DNA of 64,000 bases from Mycolicibacterium sediminis (GTDB taxonomy: Bacteria > Actinomycetota > Actinomycetes > Mycobacteriales > Mycobacteriaceae), in assembly GCF_010731735.1 (NCBI RefSeq), contig NZ_AP022588.1, positions 2,976,001 to 3,040,000 on the forward strand, read 5' to 3'. Below the pieces are notes generated by a model that was given only the letters and a program-made list of their open reading frames with translations, was not told where the DNA came from and did not search any database. Below are positions 33,258 to 44,028 of the stretch, piece by piece (the first letter of the stretch is position 1; the number at the start of each line of letters is the position of its first letter). Both the position numbers and the translations under genes were made by a program.

Positions 33258-34585
33258 CGGGCCAGGTGCTCGGCCACCTCGGCCGCGGCCCGTCGGCCGG
33301 AGCGCACGGCGCCGTCGAGGAAGCCCGTCCACACGTCGGCCGTCTCGGTGCCTGCCCAGAAGACGCCGTCGACCGGCGTGTGCAGCGCCCGGCCGTAGCG
33401 CGTCCACGAACCGGGCGGCACCGCGGCGGTGGGCCCGCCGGGGGCGAACTCCTCGGTGCCCCAGCAGTGGTCCACGTAGTCGATCGGCGTCGCCGCCTGC
33501 CGGCCGAAGAGGTCGACGAAGCACGACAGGGCACGGTCGCGGCGCCGCTCGGCGGGCAACGGGTCGAAGGTGCGGGCGTCGGTGAAGCCGAGCAGGACCC
33601 CCGGGCCGTCGGCGGGACTGACGTCGAAGGTGATGAACACCGGGCCCTCGTCGGACAGCGCCTGGCCGGAATGGCCGTCAGCGCGCCAGAACGGCGTCTC
33701 GTAGGCGGCGTAGGCCTTGCTGAGCCTGCCCAGCGGCCAGTGCTCGGCCAGGCGCGCGTGCTCGTCGGGCAGCGGCGGGTCGAACGCGATGTCGGCACGG
33801 TGCTCCGGCGGGACGGCGACGACGACCGCACGTGCGGACGTCGGCCCCGCGTCGGTGTGCACCACGACGCCGTCGCCGCTGCGTTCGATGCGGGTCACCA
33901 CGGCCTCGGTGCGGACGCGGTCGCCCAGCTGCTCGGCCATCCGCAGGGCGATCGACTGGGTGCCGTCGGGGAAGTGGTCCTGCTGCGCTCCGCCCTGGAC
34001 GTCGAGCATCGGGCCGATCCCGCCCGCGGCCTTCACGTACCGCACCGCGTGGAGCATCGACACCTCGTCGGGTTCGCAGCCCCACGTCACGCGAGACATG
34101 ATCGCCATCAGGTCGCGGGTGGAGGCGCCGGCGTGCACCGACCGCAGCCACCCGTCGAGCGTTCTGGCGTCCAGTCGCTCGGCGAGCGGCGAGGTCCACG
34201 GCCGGGCCACCGGGACCTGACGGCTGAGCCGCTCGAACCGCCACTGGATCCTGGAGACGTCGAGCAGCTCGAGGATCGACAACTTCGGGATGGTGCTGCG
34301 GTACGACCGCACCCGCCCGCGCCACCGGATCAGGTTCTTGCCGCGGCTGTACGTGGGCGTCGTCGGGCACCCCAGTTCGGCGGCGAGGCCGAGGACGGCG
34401 TCCTGGCTGGGGCCCACGAAGGTGCCGCCCAGGTCGATCGGCACGCCGGCGATCGTGGTCGTGTGCGAGCGCCCGCCCACCCGGTCGCGCCCCTCAAGCA
34501 CCACGACGTCGAGGCCGCGCCGGTCCAGCTCGCGCGCCGTGCTCAGACCTGCGAACCCCGCCCCCACCACCACTACGTCCACCAC
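33254..34585 (-). CDS. aofH: Flavin-containing amine oxidase (AofH-like)
   Basis: 443 aa from GTG 34585 (GTG 34582 also possible). FAD-binding [21 protein letters not shown] followed by [13 protein letters not shown]-terminal [20 protein letters not shown] closes the FAD site. Very similar, from memory, to M. tuberculosis AofH ([36 protein letters not shown]). It would oxidise a primary or polyamine to an aldehyde with release of ammonia and peroxide. CAGACT 6 nt before the GTG may be a weak leaderless -10. Confidence 0.88.
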   Translation of the reverse strand: MVDVVVVGAGFAGLSTARELDRRGLDVVVLEGRDRVGGRSHTTTIAGVPIDLGGTFVGPSQDAVLGLAAELGCPTTPTYSRGKNLIRWRGRVRSYRSTIPKLSILELLDVSRIQWRFERLSRQVPVARPWTSPLAERLDARTLDGWLRSVHAGASTRDLMAIMSRVTWGCEPDEVSMLHAVRYVKAAGGIGPMLDVQGGAQQDHFPDGTQSIALRMAEQLGDRVRTEAVVTRIERSGDGVVVHTDAGPTSARAVVVAVPPEHRADIAFDPPLPDEHARLAEHWPLGRLSKAYAAYETPFWRADGHSGQALSDEGPVFITFDVSPADGPGVLLGFTDARTFDPLPAERRRDRALSCFVDLFGRQAATPIDYVDHCWGTEEFAPGGPTAAVPPGSWTRYGRALHTPVDGVFWAGTETADVWTGFLDGAVRSGRRAAAEVAEHLAR

Positions 34586-34733
34586 CGGACCAGTCTGACG
34601 ACTCCGACGCGTCCGGGTGCGCGTACCACGGTCTTTTCGCACCGATTTCCCACGGGACGGAACCGACCACCTAGGGTGGTGGTACGCAGCGGGACCAGTA
34701 CCTGGTCCATCGGCACACCAAAGGAGGGTCGCC

Positions 34734-36236
34734 GTGGGTGACACCGACGCGGACTACTCAGACGTCCTGATCATCGGCGCCGGGATCTCCGGCATCGGAG
34801 CGGCCTACCGCATCCGGGAACGCAACCCGAAGTCGTCGTTCACGATTCTGGAACGCCGTCAGCGCATCGGCGGAACGTGGGACCTGTTCCGCTACCCGGG
34901 CATCCGGTCGGACAGCGACATCTTCACGCTGAGCTTCCCGTACGAGCCGTGGACCCGGCGGGAGAACGTCGCCGACGGCGCCGACATCCGCGAGTACCTG
35001 ACGACGACGGCGCGCAAGCACGGCATCGACGAGCACATCCGCTTCAACACCCACGTGGAGTCGGCCGAGTGGGACTCCGGCACGGACACCTGGACGGTGC
35101 GCGCCCAGGAGGACGGGGTGGAGAAGCTCTACCGCGGCCGCTTCCTGTTCTTCGGCACCGGCTACTACAACTACGACGACCCGTACACGCCCGAGTTCCC
35201 CGGCATCGAACGGTTCGGTGGGAACGTCGTCCACCCGCAGTTCTGGCCCGAGGACCTCGACCACTCGGGTAAGCGGGTCGTCGTGATCGGCAGCGGTGCG
35301 ACCTCGATCAGCCTGATCCCGGCGCTCGCGAAGACCGCCGCACACGTGACGATGCTGCAGCGTTCGCCGACGTACATGATGTCCATGGCGCGCATCGACC
35401 CGATGGTCGACGCCATCCGGAAGCTGCTGCCGCGGAAGGTGTCCCACTCGGTGGTGCGCTTCCGCAACGCGCTGTTCCACGTTTTGTCGTACTTCATGTT
35501 CCGCAAGGCGCCGCGCTTCGGCCGGTGGCTGGTCCGGAACCGCACGATCGCCGCGCTGCCGAAGGGCTACGACGTCGACACCCACTTCAAGCCGAGGTAC
35601 GACCCGTGGGATCAGCGCATGTGCCTGATCCTCGACCACGATCTGTTCAACCAGATCGGCGAGGGCCGCGCCGAGATCGTCACCGACCACGTCGACCACT
35701 TCGACGAGACGGGGATCGTGCTGACGTCTGGTCGCCGGCTCGACGCCGACGTGGTGGTGACGGCGACCGGTCTGCAGCTGCAGGCGCTCGGCGGCATCAA
35801 GATCGTCGTGGACGGCCGGGACGTCGACCCCACCGACCGGTTCGTCTACAAGGAGTACCTGCTCGAGGACGTCCCGAACATGGCGTGGTGCATCGGGTAC
35901 ACCAACGCGTCGTGGACGCTGCGCGCCGACATGACGGCCCGCGCCGTCGCGAAGCTGTTGGCCTACATGGACTCTCACGGGTACACGCACGCCTACCCGC
36001 ACCTCGGCGACACGCCAGTGGAGGAGAAGCCGACGTTCGACCTCGACGCCGGCTACATCAAGCGTGCCCCGCACGCCCTGCCCCGGTCGGGCAGCAAGAG
36101 GCCGTGGCACGTCCGGCACAACTACGTGCTCGACATCGTCGACCACCGGTTCGACCGCATCGAGGAGTCGATGGTGTTCGGGCGGGCAGCAGATCAGGTC
36201 ACGGCACCGCCGCGGGCCGAGAGCCGGACGGCCTGA
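34734..36236 (+). CDS. FAD-dependent Baeyer-Villiger-type monooxygenase (EthA/MymA group)
   Basis: 500 aa from GTG 34734 with AAGGAGGG 6 nt upstream. FAD motif GAGISG (15-20), Baeyer-Villiger fingerprint [12 protein letters not shown] (about 160-171), NADPH motif GSGATS. EthA and related mycobacterial enzymes insert oxygen into ketones and activate thioamide pro-drugs; whether this paralogue does is unknown. Divergent from aofH; ends 3 bp from the convergent PhoD-like gene. Confidence 0.87.
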   Translation: MGDTDADYSDVLIIGAGISGIGAAYRIRERNPKSSFTILERRQRIGGTWDLFRYPGIRSDSDIFTLSFPYEPWTRRENVADGADIREYLTTTARKHGIDEHIRFNTHVESAEWDSGTDTWTVRAQEDGVEKLYRGRFLFFGTGYYNYDDPYTPEFPGIERFGGNVVHPQFWPEDLDHSGKRVVVIGSGATSISLIPALAKTAAHVTMLQRSPTYMMSMARIDPMVDAIRKLLPRKVSHSVVRFRNALFHVLSYFMFRKAPRFGRWLVRNRTIAALPKGYDVDTHFKPRYDPWDQRMCLILDHDLFNQIGEGRAEIVTDHVDHFDETGIVLTSGRRLDADVVVTATGLQLQALGGIKIVVDGRDVDPTDRFVYKEYLLEDVPNMAWCIGYTNASWTLRADMTARAVAKLLAYMDSHGYTHAYPHLGDTPVEEKPTFDLDAGYIKRAPHALPRSGSKRPWHVRHNYVLDIVDHRFDRIEESMVFGRAADQVTAPPRAESRTA

Positions 36237-36239
36237 CAC

Positions 36240-37862
36240 TCAGTCGGTCAGCGCGATCCGGGTGACCTCGGAGAGGTGACCCGCCTCGTCGGGCTGCTCG
36301 AATACCACCTCGGCGCTGCGACCGTCGACGTTCAGTGCGGCCAGGGTGTTGCCGAACAGTGGCCCGCTGAGGTTCCGCCACGAGAACGGCAGGTCGGGGG
36401 ACCCGTTGCGACGGGCCCACCGTCGCGTCACGCGGGCGGCGCGCTGAGACCAGGCCAGCTTGAAGACCGGCTTGACGAAGAACGGCACGTAGTTGTGCAC
36501 CGGCGAGCACACCAGCTGGTGAACGCGGGTGCCCGGCATGTTCGCACGCGCGGCGTAGCTGTGGTGGACGTCGCCGGAGAGCACCGAGATGCTGGCCAGC
36601 TCGTTCGTCTGTCGTGACGCCGCCCGCGCGATGAGGTCGCTGAGCCGGAGGAACGACTGCAGGAACGCCGCCCAGTGCTCGAAGTCGGCGGCCTGACGGA
36701 TCGTCTCGCCCAGCCGGCCGCGCAGGCCCGGCCGGTTCGCAGCGGCCTCGTTGACGGTCTGCGCGTCGCCGATCGCCGGGGGCAGCAGCCAGGGCAGCGA
36801 CGAGCCGAGGATCAGGTGGTCGATGTCGGCCGGTCGGTCCTCGATCTGCTCCTCGAGCCACGCGAACTCGCGGTCGCCGAGCATCTTGCGATCACCGGAG
36901 TCCAGGATGCGGGCGTTGCGCGAGTCGACCATGATCAGCCTGCTGCGGCCCAGGTCCCACCGGTAGCTGAAGCGAAGGCCCTTGTCGCCGTCGACTTCCG
37001 CGTCGGCCCGGTCGGCGAGGTCGCTGAGGTGCGACCAGGTGTCGCCCTCGGCGGCGAGCACCTTCTGGTAGTCCGGGTCGGTCAGCAGTTCCGCCGGGGC
37101 CAGGTTCCCCAGGTGCTGGTAGACCCAGTACGACGCGAGGCCCGCCCGGATGCGGTCGCGCCACCACGGCTTCTCGTTGACCTCGGCCCGCCACGCCGCG
37201 GAGGTGTTCCAGTCGTCGCGGATGTCGTGGTCGTCGAAGATCATCGCCGTCGGGAGCGTCGACATGATCCAGCGGATCTCGGGATCGCCCCACGTGTGCC
37301 GGTACAGACCCTCGTACTCGCCGAAGCTGACCACCTCGTCGGGCGGGCGGTGGCCCTTGTTCCGGCCCGACCGGCGGCCCGCCAGGTGCTGGCGGGCCTG
37401 CGGCGTGAGTTCGTCGGCGTAGACCTGATCGCCGAGCAGGATCAGCGCGTCCGGCCACTCCTCGACCGGCAGACGGGGCAACCGGGCGGCGTAGCAGTCC
37501 AGGGCGTCGTCGCCGAGCTTGGCGTCGAGCTTCTCGTCGCCGGTCTTCGGGTAGCGGCAGGAGCCGAAGATCAGCCGAAGGCGGTCGGCGCTGCGGGGTC
37601 CGCGAGTCTTGATGACGCTCGGCGGGAAGGACGAGTCGGCCTCGGGCCACACCTTCGCACCGTCGACGTGCACCTCGTACTCGGTCACCGAGTCCTCGGT
37701 CAGGCCCTCCACCGGCACCATCGCGTAGTGGAAGCCCTGCACCTCGAACGTGGGCGCCGAGCAACCGAGCACCTCGACGGTGGCGGGCCGTTCCGTTTGC
37801 ACCCAGATCATCGCCGAGGTGGGGCCGACGTGGCGGAGGACTGGGCCGAGCACGAGTGTCAC
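36240..37862 (-). CDS. PhoD-like metallophosphatase
   Basis: 540 aa from GTG 37862. Fibronectin-like N-terminal part (GPVLRHVGPTSAMIWVQTERPATVEV), then the phosphatase domain with metal-ligand motifs LGDQVYAD, FDDHDIRDDWN and LSGDVHHSYAA. No signal peptide or Tat motif is visible, so unlike classical PhoD it appears cytoplasmic. TACTCT (minus, 37874-37869) ends 6 nt upstream of the GTG: leaderless. Acts on a phosphomono- or diester of unknown identity. Confidence 0.85.
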   Translation of the reverse strand: MTLVLGPVLRHVGPTSAMIWVQTERPATVEVLGCSAPTFEVQGFHYAMVPVEGLTEDSVTEYEVHVDGAKVWPEADSSFPPSVIKTRGPRSADRLRLIFGSCRYPKTGDEKLDAKLGDDALDCYAARLPRLPVEEWPDALILLGDQVYADELTPQARQHLAGRRSGRNKGHRPPDEVVSFGEYEGLYRHTWGDPEIRWIMSTLPTAMIFDDHDIRDDWNTSAAWRAEVNEKPWWRDRIRAGLASYWVYQHLGNLAPAELLTDPDYQKVLAAEGDTWSHLSDLADRADAEVDGDKGLRFSYRWDLGRSRLIMVDSRNARILDSGDRKMLGDREFAWLEEQIEDRPADIDHLILGSSLPWLLPPAIGDAQTVNEAAANRPGLRGRLGETIRQAADFEHWAAFLQSFLRLSDLIARAASRQTNELASISVLSGDVHHSYAARANMPGTRVHQLVCSPVHNYVPFFVKPVFKLAWSQRAARVTRRWARRNGSPDLPFSWRNLSGPLFGNTLAALNVDGRSAEVVFEQPDEAGHLSEVTRIALTD

Positions 37863-37992
37863 TCGACCAGAGTAGGGCGTCGAATCCTGCCACGCGCCGC
37901 ACAATCACTGCCACCGGAAATTCTTTCCCTGACCTGCCGGTTATGACCATCAGAACGCTCAGCCAGAGCGAGTAGAGGGAAAGAGGTAGACC

Positions 37993-38160
37993 ATGAAGAA
38001 GCTCGGATTCGCCGGCACCATCGCCGCAGGTTTCGCCGCCGCCACGTTCGCTCTGGCCGCGCCCGCCTCCGCCGGTATCGACCACCACACCTGGGTGCAC
38101 GACATCCAGCAGCAGGCCAGCGTCGGCTCTCCCCAGTCGACCGTGGGCAACGGCCGCTAA
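37993..38160 (+). CDS. Small secreted protein
   Basis: 55 aa from ATG 37993 with AAAGAGGT upstream. Residues 1-27 are a classical signal peptide (MKKLGF, hydrophobic core, cleavage after ASA). The mature peptide is only 28 residues, starts GIDHHTWVHDIQQQ and ends STVGNGR; it is polar, has two adjacent histidines and no cysteine. Followed by a strong hairpin terminator, so it is a single-gene transcript. Function unknown. Confidence 0.75.
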   Translation: MKKLGFAGTIAAGFAAATFALAAPASAGIDHHTWVHDIQQQASVGSPQSTVGNGR

Positions 38161-38175
38161 GCACTCAATTTCCGG

Positions 38176-38203
38176 AGGGGCACCCGCTACGGCGGGTGCC
38201 CCT
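38176..38203 (+). terminator. Intrinsic-type terminator of the small secreted protein gene
   Basis: AGGGGCACCCGC pairs with GCGGGTGCCCCT around a TACG tetraloop; a 12-bp stem. Starts 16 bp after the stop codon; TTCGTCGT follows rather than a T-run. Confidence 0.75.
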
Positions 38204-38631
38204 TCGTCGTGTGCGGGGCTGTTGCGCCGAACTGGAGAGTCACGTCGCCGTGCCGGCGCGATCGCGACGCTGGCTTCCGTCTCGGCGGGGTGGCGCCTCG
38301 CGTGGATCGTCGTTGAGACTGCGCGTGGGGCTGCGATCCGGACCTCGCCACGACCCTCCACGCAGTCTCACCGCGGCGGGTTCGGAGCGTGGGCCTTACG
38401 TACGTAATCCGACCTCATTCGTGTACGCACGCCCCGGCCGGCACGAGAGTTGCTTTCGGTAGACGTCCACTCGCACTTCTCCGCCATTACGCGACTCTCG
38501 CGGGAGGTCAGGCGGCGGGGAACCCCCAAGTAGCCCGGAGGTGCGCCGAGAGCGCACACATGGCTGCCAACCGGCGCGCGTAACGACCACCAGCGCCATC
38601 TCGGCGAGCCGCACGCATGCGGCGGTCCCAG
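38204..38631. other. 428-bp gene-free stretch between convergent genes
   Basis: No frame here has a plausible start, ribosome binding site and codon pattern. It contains the long inverted repeat at 38314-38370, the perfect palindrome TTACGTACGTAA (38396-38407) and a small hairpin GTGCGC-CGAGA-GCGCAC (38541-38557). Neighbouring convergent genes in this window overlap, so a gap of this size is unusual. Confidence 0.5.
38314..38370. repeat. Interrupted inverted repeat, 57 bp
   Basis: TGAGACTGCG (38314-38323) and CGCAGTCTCA (38361-38370) are perfect 10-bp arms around 37 bp; TGG/CCA continues the pairing inside after a 2-nt bulge. Similar in size to the repeat at 54245-54304. Could be a REP-like element or an RNA hairpin. 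Confidence 0.55.
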
Positions 38632-39746
38632 CTAGTCCGCGACCGACAGCCAGTCCGCGAACCCCGACGGGTCGTGACGGCCAAGCGCGCCGTGCTCGAA
38701 GAGCCCCCACCCCTCGACGGGCGCACGATCGCCTTCGGTGCACAGCGCCCGCCCGACGTGGTCGATGACGCCGAACCCGGTCCGCCCGACGATCGCCGGG
38801 TCGGTCATGTCGTAGGTCAGTCGCTCGGTGAACTTCTCGCCGCGCCACATGCCGTGGGTCCAGTCCGCGTCGCCGCCGTAGCCGCCGCCCACGTGCAGGG
38901 GCACCGGCAGCTTGGACTCGACGTCGAAGCGCACGGGAGTGCCGTCGCCCGCGGTCGCGTCGATCGTCGCGCCGGTGGGGATGCGGGTGCCCGGACGGTA
39001 GTGGATCTTGATCCGCGGCCAGCCCAACTGCTCGATGCGGCCGTCCTTCCAGATGCGCGTGCAGTCGTTGAGCGACCGGAAGCCGCTCGGCTCCTCCTGG
39101 ATGATGAGGACGATCGAGAAGTCGTCGAACGCCATGGGCACGTAAAGCCACCACATGCCTTCGAACGGCGGGTCGGCCGGTCGCCCCGCGGGCTCGGACT
39201 CGCCGACCGGACGGATGCCCCACGACCGGTCGCGCGACCCGATCCACGTGTCCGGGTCGACGGTGATCTCCTGCCCGTCGATCGCCAGATGTCCACTCCA
39301 CGTTCCCAGTTGCGCGAAGCGCTGGGCGTCGAGGGTGACGCGGGTGCCGGTGCGCAGGACGTGCCGCTGCTCCTGCACGACGTCGAACAGTCCGTTCCAC
39401 GTCAGATCGGCGGCGATGCCCTCGGTCTCGTCGAGCACGATCCGCAGCCGGTGCAGCGGCTCGTCGACCTCGACGCGATAGTCGACGACGTTCTGGTTCA
39501 GCCGGTCGCCGTCGATGCCGTCGGACAGGTGAACCGCGGTCTGCTCGTCGCCGCGCCTGATCATTAAGAACGCGTCCTTCACCCCGAGGTTGGGGTAGTA
39601 GCCGATGCCGGTGATGACGAAGAGGTCGCCGGTGCGGTCGTGGGCGTTGAAGTAGGACCGGTCGTAGAAGTTGCGGTCCGACGAGCCGGGCCACGCGATC
39701 GGCTGGGGGAGTTGGTGAACGGGGAATTCGTCCATGGGGCCGAGCA

Positions 39747-39747
<1 letters not shown>
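38632..39747 (-). CDS. Conserved mycobacterial protein of unknown function (Rv3169-like)
   Basis: 371 aa from ATG 39747, overlapping the phosphotransferase stop (TGATG); ATG 39735 is an alternative. Tryptophan-rich beta-type sequence: GIGYYPNLGVKDAFLMIRRGDEQ, DLTWNGLFDV, DRSWGIRP, EGMWWLYVPM. This recalls lipocalin-like AttH/CrtC-type proteins but the match is weak. No signal peptide. Order and size fit M. tuberculosis Rv3169 next to Rv3168. Stable coupling suggests work with the kinase-like partner. Confidence 0.7.
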
Positions 39748-41525
<1,778 letters not shown>

Positions 41526-41542
41526 CCAGTACCGTTGAGGGC

Positions 41543-41881
41543 ATGTACGTGCAGCTGACCGTGAACGACGAAGACGGGGTGCCAGAGGTCTACTCCACCC
41601 CACCCTGGACCGACGACGCCGACGGCCGCGCCGAGACCGCCCGGGTGGTCGTCGACCCCGTGGGCAGACCCGACGGCGACCGGGCGGGGGTGCTGCTGAC
41701 CATGACGATCGGCGAGGCCCTCGTCCTGGGACGCCGGATCGTCGAGGTCGCCGAGCAGGCGGCGGAGGGTCAGTTCAGCCGGCGCGGTACGCAGTGGCGT
41801 CGCGAGGTTCAGAACCGCAAGCGCCGCGAGGCCTGGAACGTGCTCATGGCCGGCTCCGACGACGACCCGAGCGCCGACTAG
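41543..41881 (+). CDS. Hypothetical protein
   Basis: 112 aa from ATG 41543; TACCGT (41530-41535) ends 7 nt upstream, a leaderless layout. A GTG at 41522 overlapping the tetR stop (GTGA) is the alternative. Starts MYVQLTVNDEDGVPEVYSTPPW and ends with a basic, then acidic tail (QNRKRREAW...DDDPSAD). No recognised domain, no membrane segment. Stop overlaps the RclA-like gene stop tail to tail (CTAG). Confidence 0.6.
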   Translation: MYVQLTVNDEDGVPEVYSTPPWTDDADGRAETARVVVDPVGRPDGDRAGVLLTMTIGEALVLGRRIVEVAEQAAEGQFSRRGTQWRREVQNRKRREAWNVLMAGSDDDPSAD

Positions 41882-43239
41882 GCCAGGGCACCCAACAGCT
41901 GGTTGAACGCCTCCGTCATCGACGGGTGGGTGTAGATCTCGTCGCGAAGCGCCGACGCCGTAATGCCGTGCCGCATCGCGAGGGCGACGGTGTTGATGAC
42001 CTCGTGCGAGTCGTACGACAGCAGTGCGGCGCCGAGGATCTCGTCGGTCTCGGCGTCGACGACGGCCTTCATCATCCCCCCGGCTTGGTGGACGATGCGG
42101 GCGCGCGGCACCGTGGCCATCTTCGCGACCGGCAGGCTCGCCACCCGCACGTCAAGGCCCGCCGCCCGCGCCTCGCGCTCGGTGAGGCCCACCCGGGACA
42201 GCGGCGGAGTCATGAACAGCGTGTACGGCACCGCCCGCCGATCGGCCGTGCTGCGCGACCCGCTGCCCGCCACCTGGTCGAGCACGATGCGGTGGTCGTC
42301 GAGGGAGACGTAGGTGAACTGCGGCCCGCCGTTGACGTCGCCCACCGCGAAGACGTGCGGCTGGCTGGTGCGCAGGTACTCGTCGACCTCGATCGAACCG
42401 TCTGCGCGCGTGACGATCCCGGCGTTGGAGAGTCCGAGGTCGGCCGTGACGGGGTGTCTGCCGAGTGCGACCAGGATGAGGTCGGCCGCCACGGTGGCGG
42501 CGCTGCCGTCCACCTCGTAGTGCACCGTGGCGCCGTCGACGGCGGTGACCGAGGCCGAGGTGACCACCGTGACTCCGGCTTCGGTCAGTAGATCCGCTGC
42601 GCACGTGGCGACGTCGTCGTCCTCCCGGCCGAGGATGGCGTGGTGGCGCTCGAGCACGGTGACCTCGGCGCCGTACCCGGCGTACATGGCGGCGAATTCG
42701 AGTCCCACGTATCCGCCGCCGAGGACCACCAGACGTCGTGGCAGGTCCTCCGTCGAGAGCATCTCGGTGCTCGTGACCGCGCGCGGGTTGTCCCGCAGGC
42801 CGGGTACGTCCGGCCACGTCGGCTCGGATCCGGTGCCGACGACGATGGTCCGACCGGTCACCGTCACCTCGCCGTCGTCGGTGCGCACGACGACGGTGTG
42901 CGGGTCGACGAAGGACGCGGCGCCGGTGAGGACGTCGACACCGGGGATGGTGTCGAGCATGGCGAAGTTCTGTGCGCGCAGGTCCGTCGTCAGCGCGGCG
43001 GTGGCCTGGACGGCTGCGGTGTAGGCGGCCGGATCCGGTGCGTCCGTGTTCAACTCCTCGGCGGCGAACACCATCGACTTGGTGGGAACGCATCCGATGT
43101 TGATGCACGTGCCGCCGTACATCAGAGCGGACCGCTCGACCATCACGACGCGCCTACCCTGCTTGCCGAGCGTGGCGGCAAGGGTCTTGCCGCCCTTGCC
43201 GAATCCGATGACGACGAGGTCCGCCTCGATGGTGGTCAC
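41878..43239 (-). CDS. RclA-like flavin disulfide reductase
   Basis: 453 aa from GTG 43239 with GGAGGTAGC upstream. The N-terminus IGFGKGGKTLA and redox pair C45/C50 in MYGGTCINIGCVPTKSM are characteristic of RclA proteins. NAD(P) motif VVLGGGYVGLEFA, FAD motif VFAVGDVNGG, C-terminal HPS histidine. E. coli RclA reduces hypothiocyanous acid and protects against reactive chlorine species. The GTGA overlap with an upstream crotonase is unexpected for a stress enzyme. Mycothione reductase and MerA are less likely given the FGKGGKT motif. Confidence 0.82.
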   Translation of the reverse strand: MTTIEADLVVIGFGKGGKTLAATLGKQGRRVVMVERSALMYGGTCINIGCVPTKSMVFAAEELNTDAPDPAAYTAAVQATAALTTDLRAQNFAMLDTIPGVDVLTGAASFVDPHTVVVRTDDGEVTVTGRTIVVGTGSEPTWPDVPGLRDNPRAVTSTEMLSTEDLPRRLVVLGGGYVGLEFAAMYAGYGAEVTVLERHHAILGREDDDVATCAADLLTEAGVTVVTSASVTAVDGATVHYEVDGSAATVAADLILVALGRHPVTADLGLSNAGIVTRADGSIEVDEYLRTSQPHVFAVGDVNGGPQFTYVSLDDHRIVLDQVAGSGSRSTADRRAVPYTLFMTPPLSRVGLTEREARAAGLDVRVASLPVAKMATVPRARIVHQAGGMMKAVVDAETDEILGAALLSYDSHEVINTVALAMRHGITASALRDEIYTHPSMTEAFNQLLGALA

Positions 43240-44018
43240 AGCGCTACCTCCGGGTTGATCTGGGCCCTGTTGCTCGACGCAACGTCGCGACGGCGCTGTT
43301 CCAATCCCGCGAAGTCGGTGTCGTGCGTACCGGCGATCTCATTTTCCGCGGCCAGCGCGGGTTCCGTCACCGTGGCCGCGCCACGGACGTAGATCTCCTT
43401 GAGGCCCGCCATGGTGGCGCCGGGCACTTCGGCGACGCGGCCGGCGAGTTCGAGCGCACGGTCCAGAAGCCGGCCGTGCGGAACGACTTCGGTGACGAGG
43501 CCGATTCGTTCGGCACGCGCCGCGTCGACCACCTCGCCGGTCATGGACAGCCGGCGGGCCATCGCCGAGCCGACCACCTGAGGCAGCCGGGCGGTCATTC
43601 CGCCGCCGGGCAGGATGCCCACCCGCGCATGGGTGTCGGCGAATACCGCCCGCTCCGAGGCGATCAGGAAGTCGCAGCCGAGCGCCATCTCGAGACCGCC
43701 GGTGAAGGTGGCCCCGTTGATGGCGCCGACGACCGGCGTGCGCATCTCGGCGACGGTGGTGATGCAATTCTGGGTCGTGAACTCCGCGAAATACGCGGAA
43801 CCGTCGCGTGAGGCCTCCTTGAGGTCGACGCCCGCGCAGAAGGCCGGGTCGGTGCCGGTGAGCACGACGGCCCGCACCGATTCGTCGGCGTCCGCGGCGG
43901 TGAGTGCGTCGTGGAGGATTCGAATGAGGTCACGGCTCAGGGCATTTCGCGATTCGGGCCGGTTGAGGGTGAGGACCCGGACCGCGTCGCGATCGGTCAC
44001 GATCACCAGATCGCTCAT
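43236..44018 (-). CDS. Enoyl-CoA hydratase/isomerase family protein
   Basis: 260 aa. TLNRPESRNALS, oxyanion region DPAFCAGVDLKEA and GATFTGGLEMALGCDFLIAS, then RVGILPGGGMTARLPQ. Crotonase fold acting on acyl-CoA. It lies 10 bp beyond the nuoN stop on the same strand and overlaps the RclA-like gene, so it could be read through from nuo. Confidence 0.87.
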   Translation of the reverse strand: MSDLVIVTDRDAVRVLTLNRPESRNALSRDLIRILHDALTAADADESVRAVVLTGTDPAFCAGVDLKEASRDGSAYFAEFTTQNCITTVAEMRTPVVGAINGATFTGGLEMALGCDFLIASERAVFADTHARVGILPGGGMTARLPQVVGSAMARRLSMTGEVVDAARAERIGLVTEVVPHGRLLDRALELAGRVAEVPGATMAGLKEIYVRGAATVTEPALAAENEIAGTHDTDFAGLEQRRRDVASSNRAQINPEVAL

Positions 44019-44028
44019 GGTGGGCAGG

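Noticed and set aside
38196..38583. Small plus-strand frames in the 38.2-38.6 kb gap
   Set aside because: No ribosome binding site and Arg/Ser-rich random-looking composition; treated as non-coding.
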